Assembly: GCA_025934435.1 (NCBI GenBank)
Contig: JAICYB010000022.1
Span: 1-44,890 of the forward strand
Direction of reading: 5' to 3'
Source of the DNA: Actinomycetes bacterium
Lineage (GTDB): Bacteria > Actinomycetota > JAICYB01
Length of the DNA stretch: 44,890 nucleotides
The notes below the pieces were generated by a model that worked only from the letters and a program-made list of their open reading frames with translations, had not been told where the DNA came from and did not search any database. Positions within the stretch are counted from its first letter, which is position 1. The number at the start of each line of letters is the position of its first letter. The position numbers and the translations under genes are program-made. Shown here piece after piece: positions 25,879 through 33,877 of the stretch.

Positions 25879-26481
25879 CCCGGCAAGACCGCTCAGCACC
25901 TGCAGGACGAACCACAGTCCGAGCAGGATCCACGCACGTACGCGGATCGGGATCGGGATGATACCGAGCAGGAGCACCGACTGGACCGACGCGCGCGGCC
26001 ACAGCACGAAGTACGCACCGAGAACGCCGGCGATTGCGCCGGACGCACCGATGAGCGGCGCCTGGCCCGCGGGATCGAAGGCGATGAACGTGACGGCTGC
26101 GATGACGCCGGTGGCGAGATAGAAGATCGGGAACCTGATCCGTCCAAGACGATCTTCGACGTTGTTCCCGAACACCCAAAGGAACAACATGTTGAACCCG
26201 ATGTGCAGGATGTCCGCGTGCATGAACATCGAGGTGAAGATCGAACCGTCCGGTGAGCGTGACGGGAACTGGTGTCGCAGCTGGGACGAAAGCCCGATGC
26301 ACTTCGAGAGGACGTCGCACGGGATCGCGCCGTAGTGGAAGGCCTCCGCTTGACTCAGCCCCACGCCGTGGGCGGTGCCGAGGAACACGAGCACGTTCAC
26401 GACGATGATGACAAGCGTCCAGATAGGGAAGCGCCGCGTCGGATTGAGATCCCGGATCGGGATCAGGGAGTCGAGAAGCAT
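25762..26481 (-). CDS. Rhomboid family intramembrane serine protease
   Basis: 239 residues with about six to seven membrane helices, starting with WTLVIIVVNVLVFLG (21-35). Catalytic dyad: Ser148 in LIGASGAIAG (GxSG) and His215 in FLAHVGGFISG. The conserved HIGFNMLFLWVFG (93-105) and an N-terminal loop with a pair of Cys (55, 61) are also seen. Cleaves membrane proteins inside the bilayer; substrates unknown. The last 38 codons, including His215, overlap the HAD gene on the other strand. The ATG at 26481 lies 23 bases from the divergent coiled-coil gene. Confidence 0.95.
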   Translation of the reverse strand: MLLDSLIPIRDLNPTRRFPIWTLVIIVVNVLVFLGTAHGVGLSQAEAFHYGAIPCDVLSKCIGLSSQLRHQFPSRSPDGSIFTSMFMHADILHIGFNMLFLWVFGNNVEDRLGRIRFPIFYLATGVIAAVTFIAFDPAGQAPLIGASGAIAGVLGAYFVLWPRASVQSVLLLGIIPIPIRVRAWILLGLWFVLQVLSGLAGLGQVEQSGTAFLAHVGGFISGMILIFVFGGRRERAFAA

Positions 26482-26490
26482 CGAAGACTC

Positions 26491-26498
26491 AGTATCCT
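26491..26498. promoter_or_regulatory. Overlapping divergent -10-like hexamers
   Basis: Plus-strand TATCCT (26493-26498) stands 6 bases before the GTG at 26505. Minus-strand GATACT (26491-26496) stands 9 bases before the rhomboid ATG at 26481. The two share four base pairs within a 23-base gap, so one near-symmetric element could serve both genes. Any -35 contacts would fall inside the opposite coding region. Confidence 0.5.
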
Positions 26499-26504
26499 CA
26501 AAGG

Positions 26505-26873
26505 GTGCCGGACGAATCCGAACCCACGTCGAGCGGCATCGCGGACGCCCTACGGCGGTACGTCGACGCGCTCGCGAGCATGACGGAAGTACCGCGCCAG
26601 CAGGCGGAACGGATCGTGCGCGATCTTGCGGAGCGCGGCGAAGTCCGCGCCCGCGATCTCCAGAAGTCGGCGCGAGAGCTCGCCGAGCGCTCCGCGCAGA
26701 ACCGACGCGAGCTGGCGGACCTGATCCGCAAGGAGATCCGCCGGCAGATCTCGACGCTCGGCGTCGCGACGAAGACGGACATCGATCGTCTCAACAAACG
26801 CGTCCGCGAGCTGGAGAAGGGCGGGTCGTCCAAACGCTCTCCCGCGAAGCCGAACCGAAACAAGAGCACCTGA
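26505..26873 (+). CDS. Small coiled-coil protein upstream of tlyA
   Basis: 122 residues, highly charged, mostly helical. Heptad-like runs cover about 12-110: ADALRRYVDALASM, RQQAERIVRDLAERGEV, ARDLQKSARELAERS, KTDIDRLNKRVRELEKG. The tail is short, basic and disordered. Its pattern recalls phasin-like or DUF-type helical proteins, but I do not recognise the family. GTG start with TATCCT 6 bases upstream. Its TGA (26871-26873) overlaps the proposed CTG start of tlyA, so it is the first gene of a tlyA-nadK unit. Confidence 0.82.
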   Translation: MPDESEPTSSGIADALRRYVDALASMTEVPRQQAERIVRDLAERGEVRARDLQKSARELAERSAQNRRELADLIRKEIRRQISTLGVATKTDIDRLNKRVRELEKGGSSKRSPAKPNRNKST

Positions 26874-27604
26874 CGCGGAGACGCCTGGACACCGAGCTCG
26901 TTCGCCGCGGCCTCGCGCAGTCGCGCGCACGCGCTCGCGACGTCGTCCTCGAGGGAAGGGTTCTCGTGTCGGGAAGCATCGCCATGAAGCCGGAACGCCT
27001 CGTCGACGCCGGCGAACCGATCGAAGTCGCGGGACCGCCGCGCCGTTTCGTGTCCCGCGGCGGCGAGAAGTTGAACGCGGCGCTCGACGAGTTCGCTATC
27101 GACGTCGAGGGGAAGCGGTGTGTCGACATCGGGTCATCGACCGGCGGCTTCACGGATTGCCTCTTGCAGCGAGGCGCGGACTCGGTGATCGCGATCGACG
27201 TGGGCCGCGGTCAGCTCGATTGGTCGTTGCGCAACAACGCGAAGGTGACATTGCACGAGCGCACGGACGTCCGTCACTACGACGCCACAACGATCCCGAC
27301 TCCGGATCTCGTCGTCGTCGATGTGTCCTTCATATCTTTGCGGACGGTGCTACCGGCGATCGCCGCGATCGCCCGCGGCGCACCCGTCGTCGCGTTGGTG
27401 AAGCCGCAATTCGAAGTGGGACGGAGCAACGTTCCGAAGGGCGGCGTCGTGCGCGATCCGGTGATGCAGATGTATGCGGTGGCGGATGTATCGTCCGCGG
27501 CGGAGGAACTCGGCATGCAGACGCTCGGAGCGGCGCCGTCGGCGATCGAAGGAGCACGCGGGAACAAAGAGGTCTTCTTGCTCCTGAAAGGAAAGACGCT
27601 GTGA
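26870..27604 (+). CDS. tlyA: TlyA family 2'-O-methyltransferase (hemolysin A-like), CTG start proposed
   Basis: rRNA 2'-O-ribose methyltransferase family, 244 residues as called. An N-terminal S4 RNA-binding domain (about 5-65; ELVRRGLAQSRARARD) is followed by a FtsJ-type Rossmann domain with DIGSSTGGFTDCLLQRGA and VKPQFEVG. The mycobacterial homologue modifies 16S and 23S rRNA. Homology runs back to LTRRRLDTELVRRG, matching M. tuberculosis MARRARVDAELVRRG from memory. No ATG, GTG or TTG is in frame near there, but a CTG at 26870 forms a CTGA overlap with the preceding stop. I take CTG as the start; a sequencing error is the alternative. GTGA overlap with nadK. Confidence 0.9.
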   Translation: MTRRRLDTELVRRGLAQSRARARDVVLEGRVLVSGSIAMKPERLVDAGEPIEVAGPPRRFVSRGGEKLNAALDEFAIDVEGKRCVDIGSSTGGFTDCLLQRGADSVIAIDVGRGQLDWSLRNNAKVTLHERTDVRHYDATTIPTPDLVVVDVSFISLRTVLPAIAAIARGAPVVALVKPQFEVGRSNVPKGGVVRDPVMQMYAVADVSSAAEELGMQTLGAAPSAIEGARGNKEVFLLLKGKTL

Positions 27605-28455
27605 GTCGCGTCGGATTCGTCCTCCACGCGTACAAGTCCGAAGCCGCCGATCTCGCGAAGCATCTCGTGGAATGGCTCGAACAACGCGGGCACAGAGCGT
27701 GCCTGCTCGAGCCGGACGCCGAACGCATCGGCGCGGCGGCGTGCGCGACGGCCCGCGACGACTTCGGCTCTCTCGACCTCCTGGTCGTGCTCGGCGGAGA
27801 CGGGACGATGCTCCACGGCATCGAACTGGCCGGCTTCGCGGGGGTTCCGGTCCTCGGAGTGAACTTCGGCTACCTCGGATTCCTCACGGAGGTCGGGCCG
27901 TCCGACGTCTACACCGCGTTGGAACGCGCGCTCGACGGCGATTCCACGATCGACGAACGGTCGACGGCACGAGCGAGCGTGGTTCGTCCGGACGGATCGG
28001 TTGAAGATCTCGGCGAGGCGATCAACGAGTTCTCGGTCGAGCGCGGGATCGGCGGCAAGGTCATCCAGATGACCCTCACCATCGGCGGACAGCCCTTCAC
28101 GACCATGGGCGCCGATGGACTCATCATCGCGACGCCGACGGGGTCGACGGCGTACGCGTTCTCGATGCGCGGACCGGTGGTGTCGCCACGCCTGCATTCG
28201 CTCGTCGTCGTGGCGGTCGGAGCTCACGCGCTGTTCGACCGTCCACTCGTCGTGGCCGACGATCAGGACGTCGAGGTCGCGCTCCGGTTCGGGGGCCGCG
28301 GGATCGTCCTGTCCGACGGCCGCGTGCGGACCGAGATCGGTGAAGGCGACGTGCTGCGGGCCTCGATCGGCACCTCGGTCGTGCGGCTCGTACGGCTCGC
28401 ACCGGATTCGTTCTTCACGCGAGTTGCGCGCCGGTTCGGCGTCCCGCCGGCATAA
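27601..28455 (+). CDS. nadK: NAD kinase
   Basis: ATP- or polyphosphate-dependent phosphorylation of NAD to NADP, 284 residues. Motifs: GGDGT (65-69) with the catalytic Asp67, NFGYLGFL, the NE pair in AINEFSVERG and TPTGSTAYAFS. The GTG at 27601 shares GTGA with the tlyA stop; upstream open frame is shadow of tlyA. The tlyA-nadK-recN order is shared across Actinomycetota. Confidence 0.96.
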   Translation: MSRVGFVLHAYKSEAADLAKHLVEWLEQRGHRACLLEPDAERIGAAACATARDDFGSLDLLVVLGGDGTMLHGIELAGFAGVPVLGVNFGYLGFLTEVGPSDVYTALERALDGDSTIDERSTARASVVRPDGSVEDLGEAINEFSVERGIGGKVIQMTLTIGGQPFTTMGADGLIIATPTGSTAYAFSMRGPVVSPRLHSLVVVAVGAHALFDRPLVVADDQDVEVALRFGGRGIVLSDGRVRTEIGEGDVLRASIGTSVVRLVRLAPDSFFTRVARRFGVPPA

Positions 28456-28473
28456 AGCGTCGGTAGGCGCACC

Positions 28474-28479
28474 TAGCAT
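28474..28479 (+). promoter_or_regulatory. -10-like hexamer of recN
   Basis: TAGCAT, 6 bases before the recN GTG; no Shine-Dalgarno. It is identical to the mpg hexamer. Both are DNA-repair genes, but I see no LexA-type box beside either. Confidence 0.55.
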
Positions 28480-28485
28480 CGCCTC

Positions 28486-30153
28486 GTGCTGCTCGAGGTA
28501 CATCTGCGCAACCTCGGCTTGATCAAGGAAGCCTCGGTCGAGTTCTCGCCGGGGCTGAACGTCGTGACCGGCGAGACGGGCGTCGGCAAGACGCTCCTCG
28601 TCACCTCCGTCGGCCTCCTCAGTGGAGCGCGAGGCACGGCGCGGCTCGTTTCCGACGGCGCGTCCGAAGCCGTCGTCCAAGGCGTTGTCGCTCCGGACGA
28701 AGCGCTGGCGAAGGCGCTCGCCTCCGCCGGGATCGATGTGTCGGACGAGCTCGTGCTCGTTCGCCGGCTCTCGTCGGACGGACGATCCCGCGCCGTTGTC
28801 GACGGGCAGCTCTGTCCCGTCTCGACATTGCAGGACGTCGGACGCCACGTCATCGAGATCCACGGACAAGGCGCCGGATTCGCGCTGGGTGATCCGTCCA
28901 CACAGCTCGCCGCCCTCGACGCGTTCGCCGGAACCGGCGAACTGCTCACGTCGTATCGGGCGGCGCTGACAAGGCTCCGCGCTCTCGAACGCGAGCGCGA
29001 GGAGATGGACGACGACGAGCGCACGCGCAACCGCGAGATCGAACTGCTCACGTATCAGATCGATGAGATCGAACGCGCCGGACTTGCCGGCGACGACGAG
29101 GAACGGCTGGACGCAGCACTGCCGCGGCTCGAACACGCGGAGAAGCTCGGCGCGATCGGTGCTGAAGTCGTCGCCATGATCGATGCCGACGGTGCGGCCG
29201 GCGCGTTCGCCACCGCGCTCGGGGCGATGGAGTCGGCGGCGAGCGTGGATCCGTCGGCCGCTCCGCTCGTCGAGCGTCTCGCGCAACTTTCGGCGGAAGC
29301 GTCGGAGATCGGGCGCGACATCCGTGCGTGGGCGGAAGGTCTCGAAGTCGACCCCGAGCAACTCGAGGCGTTGCGCGAACGGCGCGCGCTGATCGGTTCG
29401 TTGAAGCGGAAGTACGGCGCGACGGTCGGCGAAGTGATCGCGTTCGGCACGACCGCGCGACAACGACTTGATGACATCGGTTCCCGCGCCGAGCGACTCG
29501 CGACGATCGACGATGACATCGAGACGGCGATGAGTGACGTCGAGCACGCCGCCGCGCAACTCTCGGAACGACGGAAGAAGGCGGCGAAGCAACTCGCGAA
29601 ACTCGTGACCGCGGAGCTACCCGCGCTCGCCCTCACCAACGCGACGTTCGAGATCGCGTGTCGGCGCGGCGAACTCGCCGAGACGGGACGCGACCGCGTC
29701 TCGTTCCTGTTCTCATCGTCGCGATCGAAGGCTCCCGACCAGATCGGAAAGATCGCATCCGGGGGCGAGCTCTCGCGCGCGATGATCGCCGTCACGCTCG
29801 CCCTGGCGTCGTCCCATCGCGTTCCCGTCCTGCTCTTCGACGAAGCCGATCAGGGCGTCGGGGGCGAGGCCGCGCTCGACCTCGCGAGACGTCTCGCGAA
29901 ACTCGGGCGGACGCACCAGGTCCTCGTCGTTTCGCACCTGCCGCAGATCGCCGCCTTCGCGGACCGGCACATCGTCGTCCGGCGCTCCGGCGACGACATC
30001 GCGGTCGATGCGCTCGAGGGCGCGGACCGCCTCGTCGAGATCTCGCGCATGCTCGCCGGCCTCGGCTCATCGGACCTCGCCAAGGCACACGCTGCCGAGC
30101 TCGTCGACCTGGCCGCTCGAGAGCGGGACGAAGCCCTCCGCCCAGCCGGCTGA
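28486..30153 (+). CDS. recN: DNA repair protein RecN
   Basis: SMC-like ATPase acting at double-strand breaks, 555 residues. Walker A is GETGVGKT (29-36) where most homologues have GETGAGKS; the Q-loop region is EIHGQGAG. A central coiled coil (about 150-380) is followed by the signature ASGGELSRAM and Walker B VLLFDEADQGVGG, then VVSHLPQIAA. The Walker B reads DEADQGVGG where DEVDAGIGG is usual; the catalytic DE pair is kept. GTG start with TAGCAT 6 bases before it. A 30-base gap separates it from nadK and 41 bases from steA. Confidence 0.95.
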   Translation: MLLEVHLRNLGLIKEASVEFSPGLNVVTGETGVGKTLLVTSVGLLSGARGTARLVSDGASEAVVQGVVAPDEALAKALASAGIDVSDELVLVRRLSSDGRSRAVVDGQLCPVSTLQDVGRHVIEIHGQGAGFALGDPSTQLAALDAFAGTGELLTSYRAALTRLRALEREREEMDDDERTRNREIELLTYQIDEIERAGLAGDDEERLDAALPRLEHAEKLGAIGAEVVAMIDADGAAGAFATALGAMESAASVDPSAAPLVERLAQLSAEASEIGRDIRAWAEGLEVDPEQLEALRERRALIGSLKRKYGATVGEVIAFGTTARQRLDDIGSRAERLATIDDDIETAMSDVEHAAAQLSERRKKAAKQLAKLVTAELPALALTNATFEIACRRGELAETGRDRVSFLFSSSRSKAPDQIGKIASGGELSRAMIAVTLALASSHRVPVLLFDEADQGVGGEAALDLARRLAKLGRTHQVLVVSHLPQIAAFADRHIVVRRSGDDIAVDALEGADRLVEISRMLAGLGSSDLAKAHAAELVDLAARERDEALRPAG

Positions 30154-30178
30154 AGCGTTCCCGGACGGCCCCACGGGG

Positions 30179-30184
30179 TAGGCT
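30179..30184 (+). promoter_or_regulatory. -10-like hexamer of steA
   Basis: TAGGCT, 10 bases before the steA ATG, in the 41-base gap after recN. Likely promoter of the whole steA-to-PNPT run. Confidence 0.45.
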
Positions 30185-30194
30185 CTCCCGCGTA

Positions 30195-31400
30195 ATGGCA
30201 CTCCGCCTCCGCCGGCGTACGCACGCGCCTCCGAAAGCCTCCTCGAACGGTCACGCGTCCGGCGTGGTCGCCGGAAAGGCACGCCTCGACCGCCGGACGA
30301 AGCGCCTCGCGCCGCGCATGCGCCCCGGCGAGATCGCGATCATCGACCACGACGAGCTGGACCGGATCGCGGCCGAGAGCCTGGTCGACCGTGGGGTGGC
30401 CGCCGTCGTGAACGCCAAGCCGTCTGTCTCGGAGCGCTACCCGAACCTCGGCCCTCTCGTCCTCGTGAAGGCGAAGATCCCGATCCTCGACGGTGTCGGC
30501 GAAGACGTGTTCACGCGGGTCCACGAAGGTGACCGCGTCCACATCGACGGCAACAAGCTCTTCGTCAACGACGATGTCGTCGCGGAAGGCACACTCCTCA
30601 CCGAACAAACCGTCACCGAACGGATGGACAGCGCGCGCGCGAGGTTGTCCGAGACCGTCGAAGACTTCGCCGAGAACACACTGAGCTATGTCCGCCGCGA
30701 GCAGGACATCTTGCTCGAAGCGATCAAGACGCCGGAGCTCCACACCAAGATCCGCGGCCGTCACGCGCTCGTCGTCACACGCGGATACCACTACAAAGAA
30801 GACCTCGACGCCTTGCATCTGTACATCGGCGAGATGCGTCCGGTGATCATCGCGGTGGACGGCGCCGCGGACGCACTCATCGCGCGCGGGTTCCGTCCCG
30901 ACATCATCCTCGGGGACATGGACTCCGTCTCGACCGAAGCGCTCGGATCGGGAGCCGAGCTCGTCGTGCACGCCTACCCGGACGGCGGTGCGCCGGGACT
31001 CGAGACGCTGCAAGCGCTCGCACTCGAGCCGCGCATCATCACCGCGCCGGGAACGAGCGAGGACGTCGCACTGCTTCTCGCGTACGAACGTGGCGCCGAG
31101 CTCATCGTCGCCGTGGGTTCGCACAACTCGGTGGTCGAGTTCCTCGACAAAGGGCGCCAGGGGATGGCGTCGACCTTCCTCGCGCGACTCCGCGTGGGGC
31201 CGCGACTCGTCGACGCGAAAGGTGTGTCGCAGCTCTACCGCCGCGCCGATGTACGCACACGCGATCTTCTGCTGCTCGTCGCCGCCGCGCTCCTCGCGAT
31301 GATCATCGTGAGTGCGACGCTCGAACCGTTCCGCGTGTACTGGGGTGCCGTGTGGGAGTCGGTGCGGAACAGCTGGTTCCACCTCCGCAGCCTGCTTTGA
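30195..31400 (+). CDS. steA: SteA-like cytokinetic ring protein
   Basis: 401 residues, orthologous in position and sequence to M. tuberculosis Rv1697 and Corynebacterium SteA. The centre (about 190-330) is the thiamine-pyrophosphokinase-like fold: AVDGAADALIARGFRPDIILGDMDSVS is the conserved core (given in parts: VDGAADAL, PDIILGDMDS). GTSEDVALLLAYERGAELIVAVG follows in pieces (TSEDVAL, LIVAVG). A C-terminal membrane helix (DLLLLVAAALLAMIIV) anchors it. In corynebacteria SteA and SteB localise to the division site and influence the RipA hydrolase. TTGA overlap with steB. Confidence 0.9.
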   Translation: MALRLRRRTHAPPKASSNGHASGVVAGKARLDRRTKRLAPRMRPGEIAIIDHDELDRIAAESLVDRGVAAVVNAKPSVSERYPNLGPLVLVKAKIPILDGVGEDVFTRVHEGDRVHIDGNKLFVNDDVVAEGTLLTEQTVTERMDSARARLSETVEDFAENTLSYVRREQDILLEAIKTPELHTKIRGRHALVVTRGYHYKEDLDALHLYIGEMRPVIIAVDGAADALIARGFRPDIILGDMDSVSTEALGSGAELVVHAYPDGGAPGLETLQALALEPRIITAPGTSEDVALLLAYERGAELIVAVGSHNSVVEFLDKGRQGMASTFLARLRVGPRLVDAKGVSQLYRRADVRTRDLLLLVAAALLAMIIVSATLEPFRVYWGAVWESVRNSWFHLRSLL

Positions 31401-32260
31401 TCAACTTCCGCTACCACGTCATCTCGATCGTCGCGATCTTTCTCGCGCTCGGGCTCGGCATGCTCATCGGAGCGGGCGTGCTCGATCGCGTAACGGTCGC
31501 GCGGCTCGAGAGTAGCGTCCATTCCTTGCGGAGCGATCTCGACGAGAGCCGCGCGTCGATCAAGGGCTTGCAGGACCAAGCGGGTCAAACCAACGCCCTC
31601 GTCAAGAACCTCGCGCCGCGGGTGACGCACGACGTCTTGCTCGGCCGTCAGGTGCTGCTGGTCCGCGCCGGGGGCGGGCAGGGCTGGGAAGGCGCGGTGG
31701 GCGACGCGGTGAAGCTCGCCGGCGCAGCCGACGGCGGCAGCATCGTGTTCACGAACCGTTGGTCGCTCGCCGATCCGAAGGACTCGGAGAGATTGTCCAC
31801 CGCGCTCGGAACGACGCTCGACCCGAACGATCCGGCCGGGAGCGCGGCGCAGTTCCTCGGGACGAACCTCGATCAGCCGGGCGGGCCCGCGCTCATCAGC
31901 GCGCTCAAGGCCGCCGGGTTCGTGAACGTTTCGCCACCGTCGTCCGGAACGTTCCCGGCGGCGAACGTCGACGTCATCGTCTTCGCGGCTCCCGCGACCG
32001 ACGGCTGGCTCACGCGGTTCGTCCAGGGTGTCGATGCGCATTCGGCGACGCTGGTGGTGTCGCCGTCGGTCGATGCTCTCGGCACCGTCGACAGCGTTCG
32101 ACATCTGCCGAAGCGGTCCAAGTCTCTTTCGACGTTCGACTCGGCGGCGGCCGATCCGTCCGGCGTCGGGTGCGTCCTCGCACTGCGGGCCGCGATCGAC
32201 CAGCAGGGTGGGAACTTCGGGACCGCCGGCGGCGTGAACTACGCTCCGCCCCCCTCGTAG
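31397..32260 (+). CDS. steB: SteB-like membrane protein (MctB / copper transporter family)
   Basis: 287 residues. A single N-terminal membrane helix (INFRYHVISIVAIFLALGLG, then MLIGAG) is followed by a short coiled coil (LESSVHSLRSDLDESRASI) and an extracellular mixed domain. This is the architecture of Rv1698 (MctB) and corynebacterial SteB; the family name 'copper transporter' comes from the mycobacterial protein. The start is TTG at 31397 within the steA stop (TTGA), as the family begins MI(N/S)FRYHVVS-like exactly there. murJ follows after 6 bases. Confidence 0.88.
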   Translation: MINFRYHVISIVAIFLALGLGMLIGAGVLDRVTVARLESSVHSLRSDLDESRASIKGLQDQAGQTNALVKNLAPRVTHDVLLGRQVLLVRAGGGQGWEGAVGDAVKLAGAADGGSIVFTNRWSLADPKDSERLSTALGTTLDPNDPAGSAAQFLGTNLDQPGGPALISALKAAGFVNVSPPSSGTFPAANVDVIVFAAPATDGWLTRFVQGVDAHSATLVVSPSVDALGTVDSVRHLPKRSKSLSTFDSAAADPSGVGCVLALRAAIDQQGGNFGTAGGVNYAPPPS

Positions 32261-32266
32261 GACCGG

Positions 32267-33877
32267 ATGGAACCGCTCGACCTCGAAGCAGCCGAAGGAA
32301 CGATCGCGTCCGACGGGTTATTGCAGGCGTCGGCGAAGGTGTCGGTCGTCAACGGCTTCGCGCGCATGGCCGGTTTCGCGCGCATCGTCGTCCTCGGCCT
32401 CGCGATCGGGACGACGTATCTCGGCAACACGTACGAGTCGGCGAACGGGATCCCGAACATCGTCTTCGATCTGGTCGCCGGCGGAGTGCTCTCGGCCGTG
32501 TTCGTCCCGACCTTCGTCAGCGAGATGCGTGCCGGGCGCGATCGCGCGATGGACGTCGCGTCGAGTCTCGCGAACATCTTCCTCTTGTTCTGCATCCCGA
32601 TCGTCGTCGTGGGCGCCTTCGCCGCTGCGCCGATCATGCGTCTGCTCACGATCGCCGTGACCGACCCGACGATCCGGGCGGAGCAGATCAAGACCGGGAC
32701 CTTCTTCCTCTATTTCTTCCTGCCACAGGTACCGCTGTACGTCCTCGCGATGGTGTTCACGGGAGTGCTGCACGCTCACCGGCGCTTCCTCGCGCCGGCG
32801 GCGGCACCGCTGTGCTCGAGCCTCGTCGTCATCGGCGCGTACGTGTGGTTCGCGATGCTCGGCGCGGGTGCCGATCTCGGACGCGTCACTTCGCTGCAGA
32901 AGCTCGTCCTCGCTGCGGGCACGACGGCCGGCGTGTTCGTCCTCGCGTTCTCACAGCTCCCGTCGGTGATCGCATCGGGGACGCGGTGGCGCGCGAAGCT
33001 CGCCTGGCGTGACCCGTCGGTGCGCCGCGCGATCCGCGCGGGCGCGGCGGGTGTCGCGTACTTCGCATTGACGGAAGTCGGCCTGCTGACGACCTTGATC
33101 CTCGCGAACCGCGTGCGCGGCGGTGTGATCGCGTACCGCGTCGCGTTCGCGTTCTTCGATCTGCCGCACGCGCTGGTCGGGTTGCCGCTCGCCGCGGTGT
33201 TGCTGCCTTCGCTGGCCGATCGCTTCGGGCACACAGACGAGCGAGGTTATGCGGAGCTGTGGTCGAAAGGCTGGCATGCCGCATTGCTGCTCGCCGCGCC
33301 CGCGGGCGCGGGCCTCGTGGTCCTCGCGCCGGCGGTGTCGCACGCGATCCTCCAGCACGCACCGTCGACCGCGGCGCCCGAGCTCGTCGGCGCGACGCTC
33401 CGCACGCTCGGCTTCGGCGTTCCGGGATACCTCCTCATCGAACCGCTGATCCGCGCGTTCTTCGCGCGACACAACACGAAGATCCCCGTCCTGATGAATG
33501 CCGCGTCGATCGGGATGCTTGTCGCGTTCGTCGTGGTGCTTACCGTGGCGTTCCGTCCGCACGGAGGGAACGCGCTCGCGATCATCGGTGCGGCGATCGC
33601 GCTCGGCCATCTGTGCGCGGCATTCGTCGGCGCGCGGATCCTCGGCAAGCGCGTGCACGAATGGGACTCGGCGCGAGATGCGCGATTCGCGCTCGCGTGT
33701 CTCGTCCGGGCGGTCGCCATGGGGCTCGTCGTGTTCGCCGTCATCCACCGCGTCCACGGACCGACGACGCAAGCCGTCGTGGGGATCGGGGTGGGCGTAC
33801 TCGTCTATGCGGCACTCAGTGCTCCGTCCGCGCAGCTGCGTGAAACCGTGACATGGCTCCTGCGCCGCGACGTGTAG
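32267..33877 (+). CDS. murJ: MurJ/MviN-family lipid flippase
   Basis: 536 residues, about 13-14 membrane helices, MOP superfamily. MurJ features: NGFARMAGFARIVVLGLAIG, then GNTYESANGIPNIVFDLVAGG and LSAVFVPTF near the N-terminus; PLAAVLLPSL mid-protein; RAFFARHNTKIPV near helix 10. Flips lipid-linked sugar precursors. Because it lies between steB and a glycosyltransferase, it may be either the lipid II flippase or a paralogue dedicated to the glycan made by the next genes. AGGA five bases before the ATG; 25-bp overlap with the glycosyltransferase gene. Confidence 0.93.
   Translation: MEPLDLEAAEGTIASDGLLQASAKVSVVNGFARMAGFARIVVLGLAIGTTYLGNTYESANGIPNIVFDLVAGGVLSAVFVPTFVSEMRAGRDRAMDVASSLANIFLLFCIPIVVVGAFAAAPIMRLLTIAVTDPTIRAEQIKTGTFFLYFFLPQVPLYVLAMVFTGVLHAHRRFLAPAAAPLCSSLVVIGAYVWFAMLGAGADLGRVTSLQKLVLAAGTTAGVFVLAFSQLPSVIASGTRWRAKLAWRDPSVRRAIRAGAAGVAYFALTEVGLLTTLILANRVRGGVIAYRVAFAFFDLPHALVGLPLAAVLLPSLADRFGHTDERGYAELWSKGWHAALLLAAPAGAGLVVLAPAVSHAILQHAPSTAAPELVGATLRTLGFGVPGYLLIEPLIRAFFARHNTKIPVLMNAASIGMLVAFVVVLTVAFRPHGGNALAIIGAAIALGHLCAAFVGARILGKRVHEWDSARDARFALACLVRAVAMGLVVFAVIHRVHGPTTQAVVGIGVGVLVYAALSAPSAQLRETVTWLLRRDV

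Noticed and set aside
29850..31382. A 510-codon antisense frame over recN and steA
   Set aside because: It spans two unrelated plus-strand genes and their gap; typical GC shadow.
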